Below are positions 1-9,342 of a stretch of 64,000 nt of DNA, piece after piece (the stretch's first letter is position 1; each line of letters starts with the position of its first letter). A program made the position numbers and the translations under genes. The notes beneath the pieces are model-generated. The model worked only from the letters and a program-made list of their open reading frames with translations, ran no database searches and had not been told where the DNA came from. The stretch is from contig NZ_PRDM01000001.1 of the NCBI RefSeq assembly GCF_015182285.1, positions 1,054,001 through 1,118,000 on the forward strand, given 5' to 3'. This stretch comes from Flavobacterium hungaricum. GTDB lineage: Bacteria > Bacteroidota > Bacteroidia > Flavobacteriales > Flavobacteriaceae.

Positions 1-2099
1 ATAAAGGAGATTTTAAAGGAGCTATAGCAATTATCCAAACTATTTTTGATGCTGATAATAAACAGGTTGCTTTTGGATCTGAAAATGTTTTGGCTCCGGA
101 GTTTTATCAAAAATCAAATTACAGTTCCAAATTATATGTCAAAAAACCGCTTTTATGGGATCTTGATTCGCCGAATTTATATCGTTTGGTCACTCAAATA
201 CAACAAGATGGTAAAGTAATTGACCGTTATGAAACTTTTTTCGGAATTAGAACAATTGAGTTCAATGCCGAAAATGGTTTTTTCCTTAATGGAAAACCGG
301 TAAAATTAAAAGGAACCAACAATCATCAGGATCACGCCGGAATTGGAACCGCATTGCCAGATGAATTGCAGTATTACAGAATTCAAAAACTCAAAGAAAT
401 GGGATCCAACGCTTACCGCTGTTCGCATCATCCGCCAACGCCAGAATTGCTGGATGCCTGCGATAAACTCGGAATGCTGGTTATTGACGAAACCCGTTTA
501 ATGGGAATTAACAAATATCATTTGAACGATTTACAGCAGATGATCGAACGTGACCGCAATCATCCGAGTATTTTCTGCTGGTCTGTGGGTAATGAAGAAT
601 GGCAGATTGAAGGCGGTATTACAGGAGAAAGAATTACGAATGTGATGCAGAAATTTGCGAAAAGCATAGACAATACAAGACCTGTTACAGTAGGAATCAG
701 CAGCGGATTTAAAAGCGGGATTTCGTCTGTAGTAGAAATTATGGGATATAATTATCTCGGAAACGGCGATATCGATGCGCACAGAAATCAGTTTAAAAAC
801 CAGCCTGGAATGGGTACAGAAGAAGGTTCGACTTTTGCAACCAGAGGCATTTATTTTACAGATGATGCCAAACACTATCAAAGTGCTTATGATAAAAAAC
901 CGCGCCCAAGTTTTTACAGCATTGAAGAAGGCTGGAAATTCTACGCCGAAAGACCTTATTTGGCTGGAATGTTTATCTGGACAGGTTTTGATTACCGCGG
1001 TGAACCAACTCCCTACGGCTGGCCTTCTGTAACTTCCTATTTTGGTATGATGGATGTATGCGGTTTCCCGAAAGACAATGTTTTTTACCTGAAATCCTGG
1101 TGGGGAAAAGAACCCGTTTTACACTTGCTGCCGCATTGGAACTGGAGTGGAATGGAAGGCAAAGAAATAGAGGTCTGGGCGTATTCTAATTGTGAGGAAG
1201 TAGAACTTTTTCTAAACAAAAAAAGTTTGGGTAAAAAGAAAATGGAGCAAAACGGACATTTAGAATGGAAAGTAAAATACGAGGCTGGAACCTTGGAAGC
1301 AATTGGTTTTAAAAACGGTAAAAAAGTTTTAGTAGAGACGAAAAAAACAACTGGAAATCCTGAAAGCATAAAATTATCTTTGGATAAAGAAAATCAGCCC
1401 AATTCAAAAGTAAGTGTTATTACCGTGGAAGTTACCGATAAAAAAGGACTTCATGTTCCGACAGCAGACAATGAAATTACATTTGACATAAAAGGCGGTA
1501 AAATTCTAGGTGTTGGAAACGGAAATCCGACTTCTTTAGAAAATGATCAGTTTATTGATGATTTAGAATTGGTTTCGATTACCAATTTACAAGAGCAAAA
1601 AGGAAAAACAGCCGATCTTTCTTTACAATTAAATTACAATGAAAACGAATGGATTACAGCTTTTAAAGACCGTGATTATAAAAAACAAGCACCTTCTTAT
1701 ATTTACAAAGGAAATTTTCAATTAAAATCGGTTTCAGATCAAAATCAAGTGAATTTCTTTTATAAAAAAATAGGAGTCACAACCGAAGTTTATATTAATG
1801 GAAATAAAGTAAATCCAAGTTCAGAAGATGCTCAGAAATATATTTTAGAGGCTAAAATTTTAAAGCAGGGAGATAATTCCATTTATATCATTGCAACACC
1901 TCTTCAGAAAGTAAAAGATTGGGATGTCATGAACACAGATCCTGGAATCATTCAGGTAATTACACCAGCCGAATCGTGGAAACGAAAACTTTTTAATGGT
2001 TATGCGCAGATTATTATTCAAAAGGATGATAATGCAAAAGAAGTTGTTGTAACCGCTTCCGCGAAAGGAGTAAAGAATGCGGTAATTGTTGTGAAGTAG
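1..2099 (+). CDS. Glycoside hydrolase family 2 (beta-galactosidase-like), 5' partial
   Basis: The frame is open from the first codon of the window, so the signal peptide and N-terminal sugar-binding domain lie upstream; about 698 residues are visible. The end of the Ig-like sandwich (GIRTIEF) leads into a TIM barrel with RCSHHPPTPELLDACDKLG and DETRLMG. The acid/base glutamate sits in GNEEW (nt 588-602) and the nucleophile probably in GTEEGS (nt 813-830), about 75 residues later, the spacing found in LacZ. WTGFDYRGEP is typical of Bacteroidota members. A DUF4982-like Ig domain (EIEVWAYSNCEEVELFLN) and further beta-rich C-terminal modules follow. By family it removes beta-linked sugars (galactose or a related residue) from glycans, probably in the periplasm. 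The exact substrate cannot be read from the sequence. Confidence 0.9.
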   Translation, partial: KGDFKGAIAIIQTIFDADNKQVAFGSENVLAPEFYQKSNYSSKLYVKKPLLWDLDSPNLYRLVTQIQQDGKVIDRYETFFGIRTIEFNAENGFFLNGKPVKLKGTNNHQDHAGIGTALPDELQYYRIQKLKEMGSNAYRCSHHPPTPELLDACDKLGMLVIDETRLMGINKYHLNDLQQMIERDRNHPSIFCWSVGNEEWQIEGGITGERITNVMQKFAKSIDNTRPVTVGISSGFKSGISSVVEIMGYNYLGNGDIDAHRNQFKNQPGMGTEEGSTFATRGIYFTDDAKHYQSAYDKKPRPSFYSIEEGWKFYAERPYLAGMFIWTGFDYRGEPTPYGWPSVTSYFGMMDVCGFPKDNVFYLKSWWGKEPVLHLLPHWNWSGMEGKEIEVWAYSNCEEVELFLNKKSLGKKKMEQNGHLEWKVKYEAGTLEAIGFKNGKKVLVETKKTTGNPESIKLSLDKENQPNSKVSVITVEVTDKKGLHVPTADNEITFDIKGGKILGVGNGNPTSLENDQFIDDLELVSITNLQEQKGKTADLSLQLNYNENEWITAFKDRDYKKQAPSYIYKGNFQLKSVSDQNQVNFFYKKIGVTTEVYINGNKVNPSSEDAQKYILEAKILKQGDNSIYIIATPLQKVKDWDVMNTDPGIIQVITPAESWKRKLFNGYAQIIIQKDDNAKEVVVTASAKGVKNAVIVVK

Positions 2100-2114
2100 T
2101 TTTTAAAGTTCTAG

Positions 2115-2145
2115 TTTGTCATTTCTCCTTCGCCGAAATGACAAA
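2115..2145. repeat. Palindromic hairpin after the GH2 gene
   Basis: Eleven-base arms (TTTGTCATTTC and its complement) surround a nine-base loop containing CCTTCG. The run of A after the right arm means a T-tract exists only on the minus strand. It may end transcription or act as an mRNA-stabilising hairpin. A longer hairpin with related words is at 29527-29628. Confidence 0.6.
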
Positions 2146-2147
2146 AA

Positions 2148-2296
2148 AAGCAGAAAAACTTTGCGTCTTAGCGACTTTGCGACCCTATTTAACTTTAACA
2201 AAATAAAAAACCTTTGCGCACTTTGCGGTTAAATCCCAAAACTTGAAACTTGAAACTTCAAACCTGAAACCTGAAACTTCAAACCTGAAACAAAAA
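2148..2296. repeat. Low-complexity intergenic repeat (CTTTGCG / CTGAAAC words)
   Basis: Two degenerate word families lie here. The first is built from CTTTGCGTCTTAGCGACTTTGCG and CTTTGCGCACTTTGCGGTT words, the second from near-tandem ACTTGAAACTTCAAACCTGAAAC-type octamers. The same words recur at 4058-4110, 50617-50745, 51937-52263, 53440-53570 and 60400-60665. No coding signal is visible. Confidence 0.7.
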
Positions 2297-2337
2297 AACA
2301 ACAATAAATTATTGTTTGATTTTCATAACTTTGCGAA

Positions 2338-3207
2338 ATGAATAATCAAACAGAAACTCAGAATTGCGATTTTACTTCAGATTTAAAGTTCAAGGGCTTT
2401 AAAGTGTATCAGATAAATGGAGATCTAAGTAAAATACCCGTATACAGCCGCAGAGATTTTTACAAAATCTGTATCAACACCAGCAAAAGCATTATACAAT
2501 ATGCCGACCGTGGTATTGAAACCGATGGAACAATTCTGTTTTTTGGTAATCCGATTATCCCTTATTCTTGGGAAACCATTTCTGAAGATTATGAAGGCTA
2601 TGCTTGTGTTTTTACAGAAGAGTTTTTGAGAACTAAAGACCGTTCTGAAACGCTTCACGAATCCCCATTGTTTAAAATAGGCGGAACTCCAATTTTTTCA
2701 TTAACCGCTGATCAAAAGGTTTTTATAGATTCGCTGTTTCAAAAAATGATCCAAGAATACGAAACCGATTATGTTTTTAAAGATGATTTAATGCGCAGTT
2801 ACATCAATCTCATCATTCATGAATCGATGAAAATGCAGCCGACAGATAACTTCTTTAAACACAAAAATGCTTCTTCCAGAATTACCTCTTTATTTTTAGA
2901 ACTTCTCGAGAGACAATTTCCTATCGAAACAAAAGATCAGCCTTTGGTATTAAAAACACCGCAAGATTATGCACAGAGTCTTTCTGTACATGTGAATCAT
3001 TTAAATCGTTCGGTAAAAGAAATAACAGGAAAGCCGACAACCGCTCATATCACAGAAAGAATTATCAGTGAAGCAAAAGCATTATTGCACCATACCGATT
3101 GGAGTATTTCGGATATTGGTTATTCACTTGGATTTGAATATCCGAGTTACTTTAACAACTACTTCAAAAGACTTACTGGAACGGTTCCGAAATCGCTTCG
3201 AATGTAA
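2338..3207 (+). CDS. AraC family transcriptional regulator
   Basis: The protein has 289 residues: a variable N-terminal ligand-binding domain (about 1-180) and a C-terminal double helix-turn-helix (about 200-289). The first helix pair is around YAQSLSVHVNHLNRSVKE. The second contains the AraC signature WSISDIGYSLGFEYPSYF followed by FKRLTGTVPKSLR. A possible -7 element TAACTTTG at 2326-2333 lies only 5 bp before the ATG, which would give an almost leaderless mRNA; this is uncertain. The gene stands just upstream of a cupin, an alcohol dehydrogenase and an aldo/keto reductase on the same strand, and it probably controls some of them. That link is inference from position. Confidence 0.93.
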   Translation: MNNQTETQNCDFTSDLKFKGFKVYQINGDLSKIPVYSRRDFYKICINTSKSIIQYADRGIETDGTILFFGNPIIPYSWETISEDYEGYACVFTEEFLRTKDRSETLHESPLFKIGGTPIFSLTADQKVFIDSLFQKMIQEYETDYVFKDDLMRSYINLIIHESMKMQPTDNFFKHKNASSRITSLFLELLERQFPIETKDQPLVLKTPQDYAQSLSVHVNHLNRSVKEITGKPTTAHITERIISEAKALLHHTDWSISDIGYSLGFEYPSYFNNYFKRLTGTVPKSLRM

Positions 3208-3268
3208 ATTGTTTGAATTTCATAATTTTTTGTTTGATAATTGTTATTTCAGGATTATTGTATTGTGC

Positions 3269-3276
3269 TACATTTG
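3269..3276 (+). promoter_or_regulatory. Candidate Bacteroidota -7 element upstream of the cupin gene
   Basis: TACATTTG matches TAnnTTTG. No TTG was found at the preferred 19-21 bp upstream, and the start codon is about 220 bp downstream, so this is a weak call. Confidence 0.3.
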
Positions 3277-3497
3277 CCCTGAAATAACAACGAATCTTTT
3301 TATCAGTTTTTTAAACAGCTAAATAATACTTCACGAAAGCAACTTCCAGCTTTGCAGTTTAGTTTTAAATTTTTGATAGCACAAAATAAATAAATTTTAA
3401 AGTATTAATTAGAATCAAAATCTCATTCTTAAAGAGATTCGACGCATTGATTATTTTACTGAAACAAAATAAATTATTAACCTAAAACAAACAAATT

Positions 3498-3902
3498 ATG
3501 TCGACACGATTCACAGCCGTAACAGAAGAAGGTAAAGTTCCAAGTACTTATATGACAGGTGAAGTGTCATATAAAAAGCAAACCAGCGAAATTCATCCTG
3601 CAAATACCATTATTAAAGACGTCTCTTTTGAGCCTGGTGCAAGATCCAACTGGCACAGTAATGCCAGTCTGCAATTGATTATTGTAACAGAAGGCGTAGG
3701 CTATTATCAGGAAAGAGGCGGTACAATAAACCTAATTGAAAAAGGACAGGTTTTAACAATCCTTCCAGGGGTAGAACACTGGTACGGAGCAACTCCAAAA
3801 AGTCCGTACTCGCACATTACAATCGCAACAGAAATTGACAAAGGCTATGGAGTCTGGCTGGAAAGCGTAACTGACGAAGAGTATTTTTCTTTTAGCCGCT
3901 AA
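3498..3902 (+). CDS. Small cupin domain protein
   Basis: A 134-residue single-domain cupin. The first cupin motif is FEPGARSNWHSN followed by LQLIIVTEGVGYYQ, and the second is LPGVEHWYGATP. Related proteins usually carry HxH at the first metal site; here it is H53-S-N55, with Q59 in place and H94 in motif 2, so metal binding may be altered. Family members act as small oxidoreductase- or lactonase-like metal proteins, and some are annotated with carboxymuconolactone decarboxylases. The gene lies between an AraC regulator and an alcohol dehydrogenase on one strand. No signal peptide is present, so it is cytoplasmic. The reaction is unknown. Confidence 0.88.
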   Translation: MSTRFTAVTEEGKVPSTYMTGEVSYKKQTSEIHPANTIIKDVSFEPGARSNWHSNASLQLIIVTEGVGYYQERGGTINLIEKGQVLTILPGVEHWYGATPKSPYSHITIATEIDKGYGVWLESVTDEEYFSFSR

Positions 3903-4057
3903 GATTCTGATTTGTTAAGCTAGATTTTTTACCGCCAAGTCTCAAAGATACAAAGTTTTTGTTAACTTTATAAAAGAGTAAATAATTGATAATCAATTTG
4001 GTATTGTCTAAATTGGTTTTCAACAGGAAAATCTATGCTAATCTGCTAAAGGTAATC

Positions 4058-4110
4058 AAGTAAAACCTGAAACAAAAAACCTGAAACCTGAAACAAAAAA
4101 ACAACAAACT
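4058..4110. repeat. CCTGAAAC repeat upstream of the alcohol dehydrogenase
   Basis: Four degenerate copies of a CCTGAAACAAAAAA-type word run almost to the start codon. Shorter CCAAGTCTCAAAGATACAAAG sequence of the other word family is found at about 3933-3955. Confidence 0.6.
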
Positions 4111-4117
4111 ATAAAAA

Positions 4118-5170
4118 ATGGAAACAAAAAGCATTAAAGCCTTTGGTACAGAAGCTGCCGAAGCACCATTAAAAACACTAGATATCAACCGTAGAGAAGT
4201 ATTGGCACACGATGTAGAAATCGAAATTTTGTATTGCGGTATCTGCCATTCAGACTTACATACAGCCAGAAACGAATGGCACGGCACGATTTACCCAATT
4301 GTTCCAGGACACGAAATCGTAGGGCGTATTACAAAAGTAGGCGATCACGTAAAAGGTTTTAAAGTAGGCGATTTAGCTGGAGTGGGTTGTATGGTAGATT
4401 CTTGCAGAGAATGCGAACATTGTAAAAACGATTTAGAACAATTTTGCGACGAAGGAAATATTCAGACCTTCAATTCGCCGGACAAACATTTAGGCGGACA
4501 AACGTATGGGGGTTATTCTCAAAGTATTACAGTAGACGAAAGTTTTGTACTGCACATTTCAGATAAATTAAATCTTGCTGCAGTGGCGCCTTTATTGTGT
4601 GCCGGAATTACAACATATTCTCCATTAAAACACTGGAAAGTGGGCCCTGGCCAAAAAGTTGGAATCGTGGGTATCGGCGGTCTAGGACATATGGGAATCA
4701 AAATAGCTAAGGCCATGGGAGCTCATGTAGTGGTTTTTACAACTTCTTTATCCAAAACCGAAGATGCAAAACGTCTTGGAGCAGATGAGGTAGTTTTATC
4801 TACAGATGAAGCACAAATGGCACAACACGCCAGAAGTTTAAACTTTATTTTAGACTGTGTTTCTGCAGAACATAATATCGATTCTTACCTGAATTTATTA
4901 AAAGTAGACGGAACATTGACGCTTGTAGGCGCTCCGATGGATCCGCTTCCTGTAACTTCATTCAGTTTAATTTTAGGAAGAAGAAGTTTCTCAGGTTCCC
5001 TTATCGGAGGAATTGCAGAAACTCAGGAAATGCTTGATTTCTGTGCAGACCACAACATTACATCAGATGTAGAAGTAATTGGTATTAATGATGTAAATGA
5101 CTCCTACGAAAGATTGTTAAAAGGAGATGTTAAATATCGATTTGTGATTGATATGGCGTCTTTAAAATAA
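4118..5170 (+). CDS. Zinc-dependent NAD(P) alcohol dehydrogenase (YahK-like)
   Basis: A 350-residue medium-chain dehydrogenase of the cinnamyl-alcohol-dehydrogenase/YahK type, the usual length. Catalytic zinc ligands are C40 (in CGICHSDLH), H65 and E66 (PGHEIVG) and C161 (LLCAGIT). The structural zinc cysteines C96, C99, C102 and C110 are all present. The nucleotide-binding loop GIGGLGHMG is at 185-193. It is expected to reduce aldehydes with NADPH in the cytoplasm. It is followed by an aldo/keto reductase, which suggests a shared role in carbonyl detoxification. The physiological substrate is not evident. Confidence 0.93.
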   Translation: METKSIKAFGTEAAEAPLKTLDINRREVLAHDVEIEILYCGICHSDLHTARNEWHGTIYPIVPGHEIVGRITKVGDHVKGFKVGDLAGVGCMVDSCRECEHCKNDLEQFCDEGNIQTFNSPDKHLGGQTYGGYSQSITVDESFVLHISDKLNLAAVAPLLCAGITTYSPLKHWKVGPGQKVGIVGIGGLGHMGIKIAKAMGAHVVVFTTSLSKTEDAKRLGADEVVLSTDEAQMAQHARSLNFILDCVSAEHNIDSYLNLLKVDGTLTLVGAPMDPLPVTSFSLILGRRSFSGSLIGGIAETQEMLDFCADHNITSDVEVIGINDVNDSYERLLKGDVKYRFVIDMASLK

Positions 5171-5237
5171 GATTCTAAGATGCTAAGCTTTTTCTGAGCA
5201 GCCCAGTATTTTGGAAACTAATAAATAATATAATTAA

Positions 5238-6281
<1,044 letters not shown>

Positions 6282-6297
6282 GTTTATAAGCTTATAA

Positions 6298-6386
6298 GTT
6301 TCTGAGGTACTAAGGTTCTAAGTTGCTAAGCTTCTGGTCTTCTAAAAAAAAACTTAGAAGCTTAGAACCTTAGTACCTGAGAACCT
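6298..6386. repeat. Long imperfect inverted repeat between two genes
   Basis: The left arm (from TTCTGAGGTACTAAGGTTC, 6300) and the right arm (ending at 6385) are near-perfect reverse complements over roughly 30 bases, with A-rich sequence between them. The words are those of the AAGGTTC/TTCTAAG repeat family seen at 8735-9205. It can form a large hairpin between the aldo/keto reductase and AraC genes and may serve as a terminator. Confidence 0.65.
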
Positions 6387-6393
6387 TTTTTTG

Positions 6394-6401
6394 TACTTTT
6401 G
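6394..6401 (+). promoter_or_regulatory. Candidate -7 element for the AraC gene
   Basis: TACTTTTG fits TAnnTTTG and lies 25 bp before the TTG start codon at 6427. No clear -33 TTG was seen. Confidence 0.4.
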
Positions 6402-6426
6402 AAACAAACAATCAAAAGCAAATTCT

Positions 6427-7299
6427 TTGAGCAAAGATTCAATTCCTGTTTTATCAGTTGGCAGTATACTTGGAGAAGAAACTTTAGGTATTACTTTGTT
6501 TCGCCATGATGTTAAAGGACGAAATGCATTTGAGCAGCCTCATAAACACGATTTTTTTCTCGTTTTTTTTGTCGAAAAAGGATCTGGAATTCATAATATC
6601 GATTTTACACAATACAGCGTACACGACAATCAGGTTTATTTTGTAAGACCGGATCAAGTTCATAACTGGCTGCTGAATGAGGAGACAAATGGTTTTCAGC
6701 TGATGCTTTCGCCAGAAATTGTTACAGTATTTTCGGGTTTAAGTCCTTTTTCATTTTTTGAACAAAATGTTCCGTCCTGCCTGACTTTAGACGAAAAAAG
6801 ATTTCAGGAATTCCAAAAGCATCTTCACGAATTGGAGTTGATACTGCCAGAAAAAGAGCTGCTTGCAAAAGAAATTACACTGCTGCACCTGCATCTCATC
6901 TTAAAATTATTGCAGAAAGATTATAAGATTCAGTTTCCACAACACGATGCGGCTGCGAAGCCAGAAAAGATCGTTAAAAATTTTAATTTTCTTATTGATC
7001 GTCATTTTAACGAAGAATCTTCGGTGCATTTTTATGCCGATAAATTGAATATTACTCCCAATTACCTCAATATTCTTTCACAGCGTTATCTAAAAATGCC
7101 CGCGGGTGATGTTATAAAAGAACGAACCATTCTAGAAGCAAAACGCCTCCTTTCGAGTACTGACTTATCTATAAAAGAAATTGCCTATCAGCTGGGGTTT
7201 AATGATAATACTTATTTCAGTAAAGTCTTTAAAAAGTACGTCGGGAAAACACCTGGCGATTTTAAGGAAAGTTATAAATTCTACCATACTTCTCCGTAA
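6427..7299 (+). CDS. AraC family regulator with cupin sensor domain
   Basis: A 290-residue protein with an N-terminal AraC-type cupin (PHKHDFFLVFFVEKGSG, about 37-53; FVRPDQVHNW) and a C-terminal double helix-turn-helix (about 190-285) with the signature LSIKEIAYQLGFNDNTYFSK and KKYVGKTPGDF. The start must be non-ATG: the frame is closed by TGA at 6400 and the next methionine is near residue 93, inside the cupin, so TTG 6427 is used. It is followed after about 90 bp by an amidohydrolase gene with its own promoter and may regulate that gene or the redox genes upstream. Confidence 0.92.
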   Translation: MSKDSIPVLSVGSILGEETLGITLFRHDVKGRNAFEQPHKHDFFLVFFVEKGSGIHNIDFTQYSVHDNQVYFVRPDQVHNWLLNEETNGFQLMLSPEIVTVFSGLSPFSFFEQNVPSCLTLDEKRFQEFQKHLHELELILPEKELLAKEITLLHLHLILKLLQKDYKIQFPQHDAAAKPEKIVKNFNFLIDRHFNEESSVHFYADKLNITPNYLNILSQRYLKMPAGDVIKERTILEAKRLLSSTDLSIKEIAYQLGFNDNTYFSKVFKKYVGKTPGDFKESYKFYHTSP

Positions 7300-7333
7300 T
7301 ATTACCGTTCTGTTTTCCGTTTGTAAACGATTT

Positions 7334-7363
7334 TTGCATCACAATCTCTTCATTATAAATTTG
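7334..7363 (+). promoter_or_regulatory. Promoter of the amidohydrolase gene
   Basis: TTG at 7334-7336 is separated by 19 bp from TAAATTTG at 7356-7363. This is the classic Bacteroidota primary sigma factor arrangement (TTG-N19-21-TAnnTTTG). Transcription would begin near 7370, leaving a leader of about 20 nt before ATG 7392. It is the best-formed promoter noticed in the window. Confidence 0.65.
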
Positions 7364-7391
7364 AAGCAGTATTGAAATGTAAAATTACGAT

Positions 7392-8744
7392 ATGGAAGAA
7401 AATTTAATAAGCAGAAAGAAATTTTTAGGGTTAGGAGCTGCCGCCACAGGCGCTGCATTGTTTTCTGGAATGGGAGCAAAGGCAGCTTCACAAATTTTGC
7501 CGGATCTGGAAGATGAAAAAACTTCGGATGAATACCTTTTAACCAATGTACGATTGGAAGACGGATTTGAATACAACGAAAAAAATGAAGTTGTCGCTAC
7601 AAAAACGAATGTATACAGCCTGCACATTTCTAACGGAAAAATCAAAAATATAATCTCTGGAAAGTCTGATTTGAAAATTAAAAAAATAGACGCAAAAGGA
7701 CTTTTAATGCTTCCAGGATTAAGAGACATGCACATTCATATTGATAAAACCTATTATGGCGGTACTTGGAATGCAGCGCCGAGAAAAGGTTTTACGGTAA
7801 AAGATATGATCACACTGGAGCAGAAACTAATTCCGCAGTTATTACCCGATTCACAGCGCAAAGCAGAAGAAGCAATCAAATTGATGCAAAGCAAGGGAAC
7901 TTATTTTGCCAGATGCCAATGTAATATTGATCCGGTCAGCGGCTTAAAAAGTCTCGAACATCTGCTTGCAGCTTTAGAAAACAATAAAGATAGTTTTGGC
8001 TGGGAAATTGTGGCTTTTCCGCAGCACGGAATTTTATATTCACAATCGGAACCTTTGCTACGCGAGGCTGCTAAAATGGGAATTGATTTTATTGGAGGCC
8101 TTGATCCGACAAATGTCGATGGCAATATGGAAAAGTCATTAGACATAATGTTTCAAATTGCGCTCGATAACAAAAAAGGAATCGATATCCATTTACACGA
8201 ATCGCCTCCATCTGGAAAAGCCGCGATCGAATATATGATAAAAAGAATTGACGAGAATAAAGAATTACAGGGTAAAAGCTATATTAGTCATGGTTTTGCT
8301 TTGGCAAGAATGGATCCAAAAGATATGGAAAAAATTGCCGAGCAGATGGGGGATTTAGGAATCGGGGTAATTTCAACGATTCCGATCGGGAAGACCATAA
8401 TGCCGATTCCAACTTTAAAAAAATACGGTGTCAAACTCATGACAGGAACAGACAGCATAGTCGATCACTGGCAGCCGTTTGGAACTTGTGATATGCTTGA
8501 AAAAGCAAAATTATGCGCACAACTTTATGGATGGACAGACGAGTTTAGTTTAAGCCGTGCCTTACACATTGCCACAAAAGATGAGGTTTTACCGCTTAAT
8601 GATGCCGGAACCAGAGTCTGGCCTGCAATAGGAAACGATGCCGATTTTATTTTGGTAAAAGCAAGCTGTTCTGCTGAGGCTGTGGCGCGTCTTCCAAAAA
8701 GAGAAAAAGTTTTCTTTAAAGGTTCTGAGGTGCTGAGCTTCTAA
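7392..8744 (+). CDS. Exported metal-dependent amidohydrolase (cytosine deaminase-like)
   Basis: A 450-residue protein. The N-terminus SRKKFLGLGAAATGAALFSG looks like a Tat-type signal with RK instead of RR, so export is likely. The amidohydrolase metal ligands are H114xH116 (RDMHIHIDKTYYGG), H267/H269 (IDIHLHES), H300 (YISHGF) and D354 (TGTDSIVDHW), the order seen in CodA-like deaminases. It probably hydrolyses a cyclic amide or deaminates a heterocycle in the periplasm; the substrate is unknown. A well-formed promoter precedes it. The last residues (KGSEVLSF) are encoded by sequence belonging to the downstream repeat family, so the C-terminus appears to have been set by repeat insertion or expansion. 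Confidence 0.88.
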   Translation: MEENLISRKKFLGLGAAATGAALFSGMGAKAASQILPDLEDEKTSDEYLLTNVRLEDGFEYNEKNEVVATKTNVYSLHISNGKIKNIISGKSDLKIKKIDAKGLLMLPGLRDMHIHIDKTYYGGTWNAAPRKGFTVKDMITLEQKLIPQLLPDSQRKAEEAIKLMQSKGTYFARCQCNIDPVSGLKSLEHLLAALENNKDSFGWEIVAFPQHGILYSQSEPLLREAAKMGIDFIGGLDPTNVDGNMEKSLDIMFQIALDNKKGIDIHLHESPPSGKAAIEYMIKRIDENKELQGKSYISHGFALARMDPKDMEKIAEQMGDLGIGVISTIPIGKTIMPIPTLKKYGVKLMTGTDSIVDHWQPFGTCDMLEKAKLCAQLYGWTDEFSLSRALHIATKDEVLPLNDAGTRVWPAIGNDADFILVKASCSAEAVARLPKREKVFFKGSEVLSF

Positions 8745-9205
8745 GTTTTTTAGGTTCAAAGGTTCAAAAGAGCAAAGAAACAAAGGGACAAAGGTTTTGA
8801 GCTTCCAAGCTTTTTTAGGTTCAAAGGAGCAAAGAAACAAAGGGACAAAGATTCTGAGCATCTAATTTTTTTTAGGTTCAAAGGAGCAAAGAAAAAGAGG
8901 GACAAAGGTTCTGAGCTTCTAAGTTTTTTTAGGTTCAAAGAAGCAAAGAAACAAGGGACAAAGCTTCTGAGCTTCTAAGTTTTTTTAGGTTCAAAGGAGC
9001 AAAGAAACAGAGAGACAAAGATTCTGAGCTTCTAAGTTTTTTAGGTTCAAAGAAGCAAAGAAACAAAGGGACAAAGGTTTTGAGCTTTTAAGTTTTTTTA
9101 GGTTCAAAGGAGCAAAGAAACAAAGGGACAAAGGTTTTGAGCTTCTAAGTTTTTTTTAGGTTCAAAGGAGCAAAGGTTTTGAGCTGCCAAGTTAGAGTGC
9201 TCAAA
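8735..9205. repeat. Tandem array of about 57-bp units, eight copies
   Basis: The landmark AGGTTCAAAG occurs at 8752, 8817, 8874, 8931, 8987, 9043, 9100 and 9158, so the period is 56-58 bp apart from the first unit (65 bp). Each unit reads roughly as AGGTTCAAAGGAGCAAAG, then AAACAAAGGGACAAAG, then TTTTGAGCTTCTAAG and a T-run. Units are direct repeats with no unique spacers between them. The array fills most of the gap between an amidohydrolase and a convergent DUF4142 gene. Reading frames on the minus strand give a repeated FVPLFLCSFEP peptide and are not treated as genes. Confidence 0.92.
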
Positions 9206-9279
9206 GTATTTTATGCATAAAGAATCTAAGTTTTCATAGAAGCTTAGAAAAAAATCTTAGCACTTCATAAAAGCGCAAA

Positions 9280-9312
9280 CCCCTCAAGCAATTCAACTCT
9301 TGAGGGGTTTTA
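9280..9312. terminator. Bidirectional intrinsic terminator
   Basis: The arms CCCCTCAAG and CTTGAGGGG surround a short loop. A T-tract follows on the plus strand, and a T-rich stretch (TTTGCGCTTTT) follows on the minus strand. It lies just after the stop codon of the minus-strand DUF4142 gene and ends that transcript. Confidence 0.85.
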
Positions 9313-9342
9313 AAAAATAAATAATAACCAATTAAATTTATT

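Noticed and set aside
8589..8938. Minus-strand ORFs with a repeated FVPLFLCSFEP peptide
   Set aside because: They are translations of the 57-bp tandem repeat, whose unit happens to be a multiple of three; no start signal or conserved protein feature.
8735..9205. CRISPR array
   Set aside because: Units are continuous and near-identical throughout, without unique spacers, and no cas genes are nearby. The same applies to 36590-37040.
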